Shown one piece after another: positions 35,249-43,456 of a DNA stretch of 64,000 bases. The DNA is from CAYTZH01 sp964442285 (GTDB lineage: Bacteria > Myxococcota_A > UBA9160 > JAFDET01). The notes beneath the pieces were generated by a model. The model did no database searches, was not told the origin of the DNA, and saw only the letters and a program-made list of their open reading frames with translations. Numbering within the stretch: the first letter of the stretch is position 1; each line of letters begins with the position of its first letter. The stretch spans positions 1 through 64,000 of the forward strand of contig CAYTZH010000011.1 in NCBI GenBank assembly GCA_964442285.1, read 5' to 3'. A program made the translations under genes and the position numbers.

Positions 35249-36031
35249 CTACGCTGCTGCAGCCGTCCCGACCGCCGGGGACGCCGCGCCCTCGCCCTCG
35301 ACCTCGGCCTCGGTCTTGGCACGGGCGATCGCGTAGATGAACAGACCCAGGCCCACCTTGGCCACCAGATCCGCGATCGTGTAGCCCACCTGCAGACCGG
35401 TCGCGGCCGCAGCGCTGCCGCCAAGGCCGATCAGATAGGCCACGGGGTAGAAGGTCCAGCTCGCGGCCGTCAGGAACCGGGCCTGCGAGACGAGACCCCG
35501 CGCCTTCTCCGGCTGCCGCTCGATCGAGTCGGCGAGCTCGGTGTAGAGCACCCGCACGATGTACAGGAAGGGCAGCATGGCCGCGATCCACCAGAAGATC
35601 GCCGAGCCGATCCCGGTTGCGACCTCGCCCGGGTAGCCCAGCACGATCATCAGCACCGCCGCGCCGCCGAGCCGCACCATCAGCGAGCGACTCTGGGGCC
35701 GGGCCAGGTTCATGACGGCGATCAGCTCGATCACCAGCAGGGGCACCGTCAGCAGCCAATCGGCATAGCGATAGGCGTCGTTGAAGGGCTTGCCCGTGGG
35801 CTGGTAGGTCCCGCCCACCAGCGCGAAGGCCTCGGTGAACGAGCCGTAGATGCGGAAATAGTGGTAGCAGGCGATCGCCACCACCAGGCCCGAGATCAGC
35901 AGGGCGGGGCGATAGGCCGGCGCCACCTGGGAGCGGGAGAGGAAGAAGAAGATGGCAGCAGCACCCATGCCGGCCACCGTGAGCGACATGAGATTCGTGA
36001 TCAGTCCGTACTGGAAGGGCGACAGTTCCAA
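35249..36031 (-). CDS. Proteorhodopsin-type light-driven proton pump
   Basis: This encodes 260 residues with seven helices. In helix C, RYADWLLTVPLLVIE gives Asp91, Thr95 and Glu102, the DTE set of outward proton pumps, with Leu99 at the green-tuning site. His57 pairs with the counter-ion. In helix G, DLVAKVGLGLF has Asp221 and the retinal-binding Lys225. Helix E reads IFWWIAAMLPF; the second Trp (Trp148) stands where antenna-binding rhodopsins have Gly, so a carotenoid antenna is unlikely. The start is a TTG at 36031 with GGAGG nine bases upstream. Retinal is supplied by the crt/blh genes that follow on the same strand. It acts in the inner membrane. Confidence 0.95.
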   Translation of the reverse strand: MELSPFQYGLITNLMSLTVAGMGAAAIFFFLSRSQVAPAYRPALLISGLVVAIACYHYFRIYGSFTEAFALVGGTYQPTGKPFNDAYRYADWLLTVPLLVIELIAVMNLARPQSRSLMVRLGGAAVLMIVLGYPGEVATGIGSAIFWWIAAMLPFLYIVRVLYTELADSIERQPEKARGLVSQARFLTAASWTFYPVAYLIGLGGSAAAATGLQVGYTIADLVAKVGLGLFIYAIARAKTEAEVEGEGAASPAVGTAAAA

Positions 36032-36058
36032 GGGTTCGATCCTCCGGGGGCACTGGTT

Positions 36059-36100
36059 TGTCTAGGTCCCAGCAAGATATATGTTGACAAGGCCTCGACA
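36059..36100. promoter_or_regulatory. Shared operator between rhodopsin and divergent membrane gene
   Basis: On the plus strand: TGTCTA (36059-36064), ATATAT (36077-36082), TTGACA (36084-36089) and TCGACA (36095-36100). The last two are direct repeats 11 bases apart; the first starts 25 bases before TTGACA. ATGTTGACA fits nAnnTnnACAn, and so does GACCTAGACAA on the opposite strand. This is an AT-rich island in GC-rich DNA and must hold both divergent promoters, but I could not fix convincing -10 boxes for either gene. Confidence 0.6.
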
Positions 36101-36121
36101 ACCTCACCCGGAGTCCCGATC

Positions 36122-37051
36122 CTGGCTGCACTGGAGAATCTCTTCGACCGGCTCTATGCCACAGGCCGCACCGACGCAATCAAGCGGCTGGTGGTGGTCG
36201 CGGCCATTGCCGGGCTGGGGGCCCACGTGGGCCTGGTCGCGCTGGCTCGCTGGCTCCCCGAGCCTCCGGCCGTCGCGGTGGCCGTGGGGACGAACTATCT
36301 CGAGGCCCTCTACACGCCCTTCAGCGTCGTCCTGTTCTACGAAGTCCTGCTCCTGATCCTGGCGATCCCGGAGTCGACGACCCGCTCGCTGGCGAAGCAG
36401 TACGAGATCCTCTCGCTGATCGTCATCCGCAACGTCTTCAAGGACATGGCGGCCTTCGACTCGGTGACCGCCCTGAACGAGCAGACCGAAGAGTTCCTCG
36501 CCGTCCTGCTCGACATGGCCGGAGGGCTCGGGATGTTCCTGCTGGTCGCCGTCTTCTACCACCTGAGCCGACGGACGCCGCGGCTCGAGCCGCGGCATCC
36601 GCTCGAACGCCGGCGGGTGGCGCAATTCATCGCCCGCAAGAAGGCGATCGCGCTGGCGCTCTCGGTGGTGCTGTTCGGCCTCGCCGCCTCGAGCCTGGCG
36701 ACGTGGACGGTCGACGTTCTGCGGGTGGTGTACGAGGGCGCCGCGCCGACCGTCGATATCCGAACGCTGTTCTACCTGGACTTGTTCACGGTCATGATCT
36801 TCGCCGACGTGGTGATCCTGATCCTCTCGCTCCTGCTGCCCAGCTACTACGAGCTGGTCTTCCGCAACGCGGCGTTCATCGTGTCCACGATCCTGCTGCG
36901 TCTCTCGCTGGCGGTGAAGAAGCCCTACGACGTCGAGATCGGGCTGCTCTCCATGCTGTTCGGGAACCTCGTGCTCCTGGTCTACCTCTACGCAACGCGG
37001 GTCTCGCGGCCGGCGGAAGCCCCCCGACACGACACCTCCCAGGAGGCGTAG
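36122..37051 (+). CDS. Polytopic membrane protein of unknown function, divergent from rhodopsin
   Basis: This encodes about 309 residues with six or seven transmembrane helices (VVVAAIAGLGAHVGLVALA, FSVVLFYEVLLLILAIPES, LFYLDLFTVMIFADVVILIL). Between helices two and three lies SLAKQYEILSLIVIRNVFKD, which I think is the conserved block of an unnamed family. No standard start fits: ATC/CTG at 36119-36122 follows GGAG, so I give the CTG. Divergence from the rhodopsin over a shared operator suggests light control. It could be a channel or a sensor for the proton gradient, but nothing shows this directly. Confidence 0.75.
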   Translation: MAALENLFDRLYATGRTDAIKRLVVVAAIAGLGAHVGLVALARWLPEPPAVAVAVGTNYLEALYTPFSVVLFYEVLLLILAIPESTTRSLAKQYEILSLIVIRNVFKDMAAFDSVTALNEQTEEFLAVLLDMAGGLGMFLLVAVFYHLSRRTPRLEPRHPLERRRVAQFIARKKAIALALSVVLFGLAASSLATWTVDVLRVVYEGAAPTVDIRTLFYLDLFTVMIFADVVILILSLLLPSYYELVFRNAAFIVSTILLRLSLAVKKPYDVEIGLLSMLFGNLVLLVYLYATRVSRPAEAPRHDTSQEA

Positions 37052-37258
37052 CCGCGCCGTCACAATGTGAATTCGCGTGACGGATCGATGGCTTGCGCGT
37101 GTCCAGGAGGCGTCGGGCAGCGCCGGAGGGTAAGCATTTTCCCATCGGTGGTAGACGCCCTGCCTGCCCCAGGGGGGCGGCCGCACCCGACCCGCGGCTT
37201 GATCGCTCAAGATCCCGGAATCACTTCGAAATCCGCGTGTATGGCAGGCGCCGCGAGC

Positions 37259-37273
37259 GGCACGCGAGTTGCA
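37259..37273 (+). promoter_or_regulatory. Sigma-54-type promoter before PEP-CTERM gene
   Basis: GGCACGCGAGTTGCA has GG and GC exactly ten bases apart and matches the -24/-12 consensus TGGCAC-N5-TTGCA at nearly all positions. It lies 95 bases upstream of the ATG at 37369. Sigma-54 control, with a PrsK/PrsR-type two-component system, is known for PEP-CTERM genes in other bacteria. In the same 317-base gap (37052-37368) the palindrome TCACAATGTGA lies at 37060-37070; I see nothing else there. Confidence 0.6.
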
Positions 37274-37368
37274 TGGGCACTGCGCCGGGAAGGGAGGGCC
37301 CTCGCGGGCCCCAACGGTCGTCGTGGGTGCCATTTCCGCCGCGGCCACTACGGAAGGGGATCTCTGTC

Positions 37369-38160
37369 ATGTTGCACTCTGCGCTCACGCGCGCGCTCCT
37401 GCTCACCGCTGCGGTCGCGCTGTTGCCCACGTCAGCTCTTGCGACGCCGCTCAACCTCCAGAACGGCGACGAAATCTCGGTGCTCGAGTGGGATGCCGAC
37501 CGGATCAACGTCGCCGGCGACGGCGGGAGCTTCACGTCCACCGGCGCGGGTACCGGCGACACCACCATCGACGGCCGCATCACCTCTGTCGAGCTCGTGG
37601 GGCCGGTCACCAATCTGCTGAACGACGTCAACTTCCAGCTCAACGCCACGCTGACGGCGCTGACGGTCCTGCCGGTCGGCGGCGGCGACGTCCTGGCTTC
37701 GCTGACCTTCTCTTCGGTGACGGGCGACGACATCGTCATCACCGACAACACCGGTACGATCCTCACGGCCGAGCTCGGCGTCTCGGGTCTCGAGGTGGGC
37801 GGCGTCTTCGACACCACGGGTATGCTGGTGAACCAGGGCGGCATCGCCAACGCAGTCGGCATCGAGGTCACGGGCGGCGACGCGAGCCTGGTGGCCGCCA
37901 TCGGCAACACGGGCACCCTGTCCCTCACCGGCACGCTCTTCGACTTCCTCACGACGAACGGCGTTCCGCTCGGCGGCGGCGCGCCCCTCAGCGGCGGGAT
38001 GGAGGCCATCCTTGCCAACCTCCAGATCGACGAGGACTTCGTGTACTCGGGCAGCGGCACGCTCACCCCGGAGGACGCATCCCCGTTCGTGCCCGAGCCG
38101 GGTGCGAGCCTGCTCGTCGGGCTGGGCCTGGCCGGCCTCGCTCTGTGGCGTCGTCGCTAG
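37369..38160 (+). CDS. PEP-CTERM protein
   Basis: This encodes 263 residues with a Sec signal (LLLTAAVALLPTSALA) and a textbook C-terminal signal, FVPEPGASLLVGLGLAGLAL followed by WRRR. The mature body is Gly/Thr/Asn-rich, low in charge, with beta-strand alternation and no Cys. It is exported, then cleaved and anchored by an exosortase (encoded elsewhere). The body has no recognised domain. GGAAGGGGA lies eight bases before the ATG. A sigma-54 promoter lies upstream, so expression is probably tied to matrix or exopolysaccharide production. Confidence 0.88.
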   Translation: MLHSALTRALLLTAAVALLPTSALATPLNLQNGDEISVLEWDADRINVAGDGGSFTSTGAGTGDTTIDGRITSVELVGPVTNLLNDVNFQLNATLTALTVLPVGGGDVLASLTFSSVTGDDIVITDNTGTILTAELGVSGLEVGGVFDTTGMLVNQGGIANAVGIEVTGGDASLVAAIGNTGTLSLTGTLFDFLTTNGVPLGGGAPLSGGMEAILANLQIDEDFVYSGSGTLTPEDASPFVPEPGASLLVGLGLAGLALWRRR

Positions 38161-38317
38161 ACGGGGCGGACTTGATCTCGGCGCCCGGAGCGGCCACGAT
38201 GGGTCGCAGCGGGCGTCGAAGCGCGCACGCGACCGCACGCGATCGACACGGCATCGAGACCGCAACGTGATGGGCGATGGGTAGCATCAAGTGGATCAGG
38301 GGAGGGGGGTTGTGGAC

Positions 38318-39151
38318 ATGACGACCGATCGGAGCGCGGTGCGGCGCTCGGCGCAGGCGGCTCGGTTGCCGGGCCTGCTCGCCGTGTCCTGCCTGGTCAC
38401 GGCCCTCACCTCGATGTCGGGGATCGCCCTCGCCGCGTCGATCGGCGGGACCGATGCCCAGTCCCAGTACACCGGCTTCAACCCCGTCGTGAGCGACTCG
38501 GGCATCTTCACCTTCGACGACACGCTGAACGGATTGAACCCGTCGGCCGAGCCGGGCACGGTGACGACCGCCGACGGCCCCGGGCTCGCGGGGATGATCG
38601 GTGGCGTGATCGATCTCGAGCTCATGCTCGATACGTCGGGTTACGACCCGGCCACCGGCGCTCCGCTCGACGCGACCTTCATCGGGACCGGGCCGGGCGC
38701 CGAGATCTTCATCTGGGAGGACGTCACCCGCACGACGATGCTCCTGGCGCTGGATGTGAGCTTCGTGAACGTCAGCCAGGCGCTGCCCCTGGAGTTCGCG
38801 CCGCCGCGGGGTGCGCTGACCCTCGGCAACGTCCAGCTGAACACCCTCGGCATCGAGTCGCAGCTCGAGGTGCTGACCGGCAGCTTCGCCAACGCGGTCG
38901 GCGGTGTCGGGACCCTGGCGACGCTCCAGATCCTGATCGACGATCCGCTCCCGAACGGATTCGCGCTCGCCGACCTGCTCGGCGGCGGATTCTGGAACGA
39001 GAGCCTCACGGTGGGGTTCAACACCAACCCCACCAGCTCCATCACCTGGGAGATCAACTTCGACGTTCCGGAGCCTGGGACGACGACGTTCCTGATCTCC
39101 TCCCTTCTCGGCCTCGCGTGCGCAAGGCGGCGCATCGGGCGACGCGAGTAG
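38318..39151 (+). CDS. PEP-CTERM protein
   Basis: This encodes 277 residues from an ATG at 38318. The N-terminal signal has a long basic stretch (RSAVRRSAQAARLPG) then LLAVSCLVTALTSMSGIALA. The C-terminus reads DVPEPGTTTFLISSLLGLAC then ARRR, a standard PEP-CTERM signal. The body contains TGPGAEIFIWEDVTRTTMLL and NTLGIESQLEVLTGSF; no domain is named. It lies 157 bases after the previous PEP-CTERM gene. A weak GG-N10-GC element (38250-38263) upstream might be a second sigma-54 site, but it departs from the consensus in three places. Confidence 0.85.
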   Translation: MTTDRSAVRRSAQAARLPGLLAVSCLVTALTSMSGIALAASIGGTDAQSQYTGFNPVVSDSGIFTFDDTLNGLNPSAEPGTVTTADGPGLAGMIGGVIDLELMLDTSGYDPATGAPLDATFIGTGPGAEIFIWEDVTRTTMLLALDVSFVNVSQALPLEFAPPRGALTLGNVQLNTLGIESQLEVLTGSFANAVGGVGTLATLQILIDDPLPNGFALADLLGGGFWNESLTVGFNTNPTSSITWEINFDVPEPGTTTFLISSLLGLACARRRIGRRE

Positions 39152-39331
39152 ACGCCGTTCGGACGGGAGCGGGCGGGCTCGCCTCGTTCCCGCCTCCGAA
39201 GCTTCGCCGAGTGTCGCCCGGCCCTGCACTACCCTTGCGTGCGCGAGGGGTCGTCGGCCGACGCGGCGCTTCTCGCGGCCGGCCGGGTCGATCCAAGCCG
39301 AATCGGAAGTCTGATGCGGATGCAGTAGCGT

Positions 39332-39347
39332 GCTTCGCGTGCGAAGC
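39332..39347. other. Perfect hairpin upstream of protease gene
   Basis: GCTTCGC and GCGAAGC flank GT, a seven-pair stem with a two-base loop, 22 bases upstream of the GTG at 39369. It may be an operator, or a weak terminator without a T-tract. The rest of 39152-39368 shows nothing. Confidence 0.35.
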
Positions 39348-39368
39348 GCGGGCGGACGAGGCGATCCT

Positions 39369-41204
39369 GTGTCGATTCACGCATGTGTGGGTGGCTGGCG
39401 GCGGACCGCGCGAAGGGCGAGCCTGCCCCTGTTGGCGCCCGCGCTCATCCTGGCGGGCGCGTTCTCCGGGGAGGCCGCCCACGCGGCGAACCTCGAGGGC
39501 GACCTGGACGGAGACGGCGTCGTCGGGACCTCCGACGAGGGCTGGCTGAAGCTCCTCTACGGCGCCCAGCAGGGAGACCTCCAGTACGACCTCGCCGCCG
39601 ACCCCAACGGCGACGACAGGATCGACCACAAGGACCTCGCGCTCTTCGGGGTGGCCTTTGGCGCCACCGGGGGCGAGGTCGACAGCGCGCCGCCCGAGGT
39701 CTTCCTCACCCTGAACGACATTCCGGACTCCCAGAACGACCTTCTCGTGGTCCCGCCCGGTGGCTTCCACATCACGGTCGATCTCGATAGCGCGGGGTCG
39801 AGCCTCGTCGACATCGACAACGTGTCGATCACCTCCACCCAGGACCTGGCTGGGATCCCGGCGGGCCAGGAGCTCGTCTCCCGATTTCAGCTCTCCCGCT
39901 CGCGCCTCTTCTACGCCGTGCCGGAGAGCGAGACGCTCGCGCCCACGTCCCACTACCTCACGGTCGAGGTCGGCGACGTCGCCGGGAACGTCGCCTCGGA
40001 GACCTACGGCTTCGCCGTCCGCGACTTCGCCTTCGGCGCGCCGCTGGGCGGGAGTCCCCAGGTCGTCTTCCTGGACTTCGACCAGAACCGCAGCGGCGGA
40101 CCGGACATCGACCTGCTCGAGGATCTCCGTGAGTACGGTCTCTCCTCGCTCCAGGATCCGGCACTCGAGGGCATCGTGCGAGACCGGGTGGTGGACGTGG
40201 CCGTGGCCCGCGCCCGGGAGCTCTACGGTCGCAACGCCGACGGAAGTCCGGGCCCCGACGCCGTGAACCTCGAATTCGTCACGACGGCGCCCGGCGGCGA
40301 GCACGCGCGGCTCTGCGTCGGCGGCGAGTCCTCCCTGGGCAGCCTGTTCCTGGGCGCAGCGCCGCTCGATCCCCAGAACCTGGTCCGGGCCGAGGACACC
40401 TGCAGCGGCGACGTGTTCGGGGTGTTCCCCGCGGCCATGGACAACCTCTGGGGCGGTGCCCCGAGCTACGTCGAGGCGTTCGGACCCCTCGATCCCGACC
40501 TGGGCGGCACGCCCGTTGGCGAAGATCCCTTGGACGCGGTCGTCCTGGGCCAGACCGTGTTGGACCAGGAAGAGATCGTCCGCTGGTTCGAGATCGAGAC
40601 CGGGATCCAGACCCTGGGTATGGTCCTCGGCAACATCATCGCGCACGAGACCGGTCATCTGGTCGGGCTCGTCGCCCACGGGGCCGCACCCGCGGGCTTG
40701 TTCGGGGGCGCGACGGGCGCCAATACGGACCACAACGTCACGAGCTCCGGAGGAACGCCTTCCCAGACCTGGCTGATGAATGCCGGTGCGAGCTTCAGCT
40801 TCGACGAGATCGCGGGTCGCAACGGCGAGGCGCCGCCCGGCTTCCGACCGCTCGCCCAGGCCTATCTGCGGAACCGGGTCGTGTTGAACCAGCTCGTCAC
40901 GGCCCTCTATCCGGCGCCGGGCCTCGTGGCCGTCACCCCGAACCCGGTGAGCTACCCCGGCGGGCAGGTCACGGCCTCCATCACGGTGGATGGCGTCGAC
41001 CTCGTCGGCACACCGACCGTCGACCTTCGCGGGGTGGGATTCCCCACCTGGGATTCGGTCCAGAACGTCAGCTTGGTGTCGTCGACGCAGCTCACCGGGA
41101 CCATCAACGCCTTCGTGGTGATCCCCGGCTTCACCTACGACGTCCGTGTGACCAACCCGGACGGCCAGTCCGCGGTGCTCCCGGCACACCTGGTGGTGGA
41201 GTAG
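39369..41204 (+). CDS. Dockerin-bearing metzincin-like metalloprotease
   Basis: This encodes about 611 residues from a GTG at 39369. After the signal (LLAPALILAGAFSGEAAHA) come two dockerin-type calcium loops, GDLDGDGVVGTSDEG and ADPNGDDRIDHKDLALFG, placed at the mature N-terminus rather than the usual C-terminus. Near residue 426 is HETGHLVGLVAH, the HExxHxxGxxxH zinc site of metzincin proteases. The C-terminal ~90 residues read like an IPT/TIG or Ig-like domain (VAVTPNPVSYPGG, VRVTNPDGQSAVLPAHLVVE). It should be a secreted protease, tethered through cohesin-dockerin binding to the next gene's product, which begins three bases after its stop. Confidence 0.8.
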   Translation: MSIHACVGGWRRTARRASLPLLAPALILAGAFSGEAAHAANLEGDLDGDGVVGTSDEGWLKLLYGAQQGDLQYDLAADPNGDDRIDHKDLALFGVAFGATGGEVDSAPPEVFLTLNDIPDSQNDLLVVPPGGFHITVDLDSAGSSLVDIDNVSITSTQDLAGIPAGQELVSRFQLSRSRLFYAVPESETLAPTSHYLTVEVGDVAGNVASETYGFAVRDFAFGAPLGGSPQVVFLDFDQNRSGGPDIDLLEDLREYGLSSLQDPALEGIVRDRVVDVAVARARELYGRNADGSPGPDAVNLEFVTTAPGGEHARLCVGGESSLGSLFLGAAPLDPQNLVRAEDTCSGDVFGVFPAAMDNLWGGAPSYVEAFGPLDPDLGGTPVGEDPLDAVVLGQTVLDQEEIVRWFEIETGIQTLGMVLGNIIAHETGHLVGLVAHGAAPAGLFGGATGANTDHNVTSSGGTPSQTWLMNAGASFSFDEIAGRNGEAPPGFRPLAQAYLRNRVVLNQLVTALYPAPGLVAVTPNPVSYPGGQVTASITVDGVDLVGTPTVDLRGVGFPTWDSVQNVSLVSSTQLTGTINAFVVIPGFTYDVRVTNPDGQSAVLPAHLVVE

Positions 41205-41207
41205 TCG

Positions 41208-41714
41208 GTGGGCCGCTCCTCCCGATCGCGCTGGGTCCTTCTCCTCGCCCTCGCCGGGGGGCTCTCGATCGGCGCGCCCTGCGACTCGGGGCAGCGCAAG
41301 GCCCGGGTGTACGTGGACCCGCCCTCCGTCGTCGTCCCGCCGGGCACGCTGCTCGACCTCGACGTGATGATGGACGTGACGTCCGGTCAGGTGCAGGCGT
41401 TCGAGATCTCGACCCGGGCGGATCCGTCCCTGCTCGCCCTGGTGTCGATCGAGCCCGCCGAGTTCGACGACGACGGCGGCTTCTTCCTCCCCCCGAGCTA
41501 CGACTTCGGCGCGGGGACCGTCTCCGCGGTCGTCGACCTGCGCCACGGATCGGGGAGTGCGGTCAGCGGACTCGTGCGCGTCGCGCGCCTCCGGGTCGTC
41601 GCCCTCTCCAGCGGGGTGGCCGAAGTCAACGTCACCCAGGCGGCGCTGGCGGACCCGGGCGGCGCGGCCTTCACGGTGGAGACCGACGACAGCCGGGTCA
41701 CCATCGCCCCCTGA
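41208..41714 (+). CDS. Cohesin-like secreted protein
   Basis: This encodes 168 residues from a GTG at 41208. After a short signal (WVLLLALAGGLSIG) the mature chain has the cohesin outline: VYVDPPSVVVPPGTLLDLDV, AFEISTRADPSLLAL, a G-T-V-S-A strand, SGLVRVARLRVVAL and a closing SRVTIAP. The fold is the partner of dockerins. It follows the dockerin protease by three bases, so the two probably bind each other outside the cell. It lacks a recognisable C-terminal anchor. A possible lipobox-like Cys (GAPC) lies after the signal but is not a good match. The family call is from pattern, not alignment. Confidence 0.7.
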   Translation: MGRSSRSRWVLLLALAGGLSIGAPCDSGQRKARVYVDPPSVVVPPGTLLDLDVMMDVTSGQVQAFEISTRADPSLLALVSIEPAEFDDDGGFFLPPSYDFGAGTVSAVVDLRHGSGSAVSGLVRVARLRVVALSSGVAEVNVTQAALADPGGAAFTVETDDSRVTIAP

Positions 41715-41724
41715 TCGGCCTCGG

Positions 41725-43146
41725 TCAGGGCTCGCTCGCCGTGGCCGCCTTGCGCAGGGCCTCGAAATCCTCCTCCAGGAACCCGGCGAACTCGTGGAGA
41801 TCCGGGAGCGCATCCCAGTCCGCGTTCAGGCCCCAGTAGAGGCCGCCGTTGTAGCTGAAGAGCGCGATCCCCAGGGCCTGCCCCACGAACAGCGGCACCA
41901 GGGGATAGACCTCGAGCATCTTGCCGCCGAGCAGCCAGCAGGAGGTCTGGGGTCCAGGGACGTTGGTGACCACCATATTGTAGGAGTCCCGCGCGGTGCG
42001 CCGGACGACGTCGAAGAAGAGCCGCGGCGAGAGCCGGTCGGTGATCTCCTCGAACAGCTCGACGCCCCGGGCCTGCCGCGAGCGCTTGAGGCGGCGCGTG
42101 GTCTCCCGCACGCGCTCCAGTCGCAGCAGGGGATCGGCCGTATCGATCGGCAGCTGCGCCGTCAGGCTCACCACCCGGTTGCCCTCGATGCCCCGCTCCC
42201 CCTCGCCGCGGATGCTCACCGGCACCATGGCCCGGAACGAGCGCTGATCCGGCCGCTCGCCGCGCTGGGCGAGGAAGCGTCGCACCGCACCGGCCACGCA
42301 GGCGAGCACGACGTCGTTGACCGTGCCGCCGACCCGCTCCTTCACCTCCTTCACCGAGGCGAGGTCGAAGCGGCGCCAGTCGAAGCGCCGGTACGGGCCG
42401 ATGTCGACGTTGAGCGGGGTCGGGGGCGTCGGGGACAGGTTGGCGCTGAGGGCCTCGAACAGGGCCGCGGAGGCCTGGCGGAGACGCCCGGCGGAGGAGA
42501 TCGGCGAGCCCAGGGCGCGGAGCCCCGCGCCGGTGAGATCGAAGGGCAGGCTGGCCCGGCGGGAGAGCTCCCCGCGCAGCAGGCGCACCGTGGAGGGGGC
42601 GGGCCTCGGAATCCAGGGGCGGGCAGGCGTCACCGTGGGGTCGGGGTCCAGGCGCATCATCCGCGCCAGCAGGTCGAAGCCGGACATGCCGTCGACCAGG
42701 CAGTGGTGCGCCTTTGCGATCAGGGCGAAGCGGCCGTCCTCGAGGCCCTCCACGAGCCAGAACTCCCACAGCGGCTTGGAGCGGTCGAGGCGTTGGGAGA
42801 AGATGCGGCCGGCGAGCCGCTTCAGCTGCCGCACCGTGCCGGGACGGGGCAGGGCCGTGTGGCGGACGTGGTAGGCGATGTTGAAGCGGGCGTCGTCGAT
42901 CCAGACGGGGGTGTCGACGAGCGGGAGCGAGGCGAGCTTCTGGCGGAAGCGCGGGCTCTCACCCAGGGTGGCCTCGATCCCGAGCCGGATGCGGTCGATG
43001 TCGAGGCCGCCGTGCTCGTTGCCCAGCGGCCCGAGCTCGAACAGCGCGACGGCGCCCACGTGCATATGGACGGTGGGGTCGAACTCCTCGAAGCGGAGGA
43101 AGCTCAGGTCCAGCGCGGTCAGGCGCTCGGAGAAGGTGTAGGCCAT
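41725..43146 (-). CDS. Wax ester synthase/diacylglycerol acyltransferase (WS/DGAT)
   Basis: This encodes 473 residues. The active-site motif HHCLVDG (HHxxxDG) is intact near residue 143, and the structural motif near the C-terminus, MVVTNVPGPQ, matches the NVPGP hallmark. The N-terminus SALD-like segment reads RLTALDLSFLRFEE. The enzyme uses acyl-CoA to esterify fatty alcohols or diacylglycerol at the membrane surface, making storage wax or triacylglycerol. It is convergent with the cohesin gene (10 bases between stops) and overlaps no other gene; ATG at 43146. Confidence 0.92.
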   Translation of the reverse strand: MAYTFSERLTALDLSFLRFEEFDPTVHMHVGAVALFELGPLGNEHGGLDIDRIRLGIEATLGESPRFRQKLASLPLVDTPVWIDDARFNIAYHVRHTALPRPGTVRQLKRLAGRIFSQRLDRSKPLWEFWLVEGLEDGRFALIAKAHHCLVDGMSGFDLLARMMRLDPDPTVTPARPWIPRPAPSTVRLLRGELSRRASLPFDLTGAGLRALGSPISSAGRLRQASAALFEALSANLSPTPPTPLNVDIGPYRRFDWRRFDLASVKEVKERVGGTVNDVVLACVAGAVRRFLAQRGERPDQRSFRAMVPVSIRGEGERGIEGNRVVSLTAQLPIDTADPLLRLERVRETTRRLKRSRQARGVELFEEITDRLSPRLFFDVVRRTARDSYNMVVTNVPGPQTSCWLLGGKMLEVYPLVPLFVGQALGIALFSYNGGLYWGLNADWDALPDLHEFAGFLEEDFEALRKAATASEP

Positions 43147-43192
43147 GGCGATCCCCCTCGGGTCAGCCCATTCTACGCGCTGGGCGCCGGAG

Positions 43193-43450
43193 GTGGAACT
43201 GGAACGCATCGCCGTGCTCAGCATCGTCTTGGTGGGAATCCCGCTGGGTGCGTGGCACTTCGCCGCCGCGCTTCGCCATGGCTTCGCGGCGGTCCAGGCG
43301 GCCCGCCAGCCCGTGGACTGGCGCCAGCCCGGTGCGGCGGAGCTGCCCCCGGAGGCCCGGGCCGAGCGGCATCTGTGTGTGCGTCGCGGCCTGCTGGCGA
43401 TCGCCTGCTGGGCGGGCTCGCTGCTGGTGGTGCTCGCGATCGGGGGCTGA
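43193..43450 (+). CDS. Small two-helix membrane protein
   Basis: This encodes about 85 residues from a GTG at 43193 with GGAG close by. A first helix (AVLSIVLVGIPLGAWHFAAA) and a second (GLLAIACWAGSLLVVLAIGG) flank a charged segment. No family is recognised. The longer ORF from 43145 would overlap the divergent WS/DGAT start. Function is unknown. Confidence 0.5.
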   Translation: MELERIAVLSIVLVGIPLGAWHFAAALRHGFAAVQAARQPVDWRQPGAAELPPEARAERHLCVRRGLLAIACWAGSLLVVLAIGG

Positions 43451-43456
43451 GGCGGC

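Noticed and set aside
38250..38263. Second sigma-54 site before the PEP-CTERM gene at 38318
   Set aside because: GG-N10-GC spacing fits, but the bases around it depart from the consensus at three positions. Left as a weak possibility.
39332..39347. Rho-independent terminator after the PEP-CTERM gene
   Set aside because: The hairpin has no T-tract and lies 180 bases past the stop, 22 before the next start; an operator is as likely.
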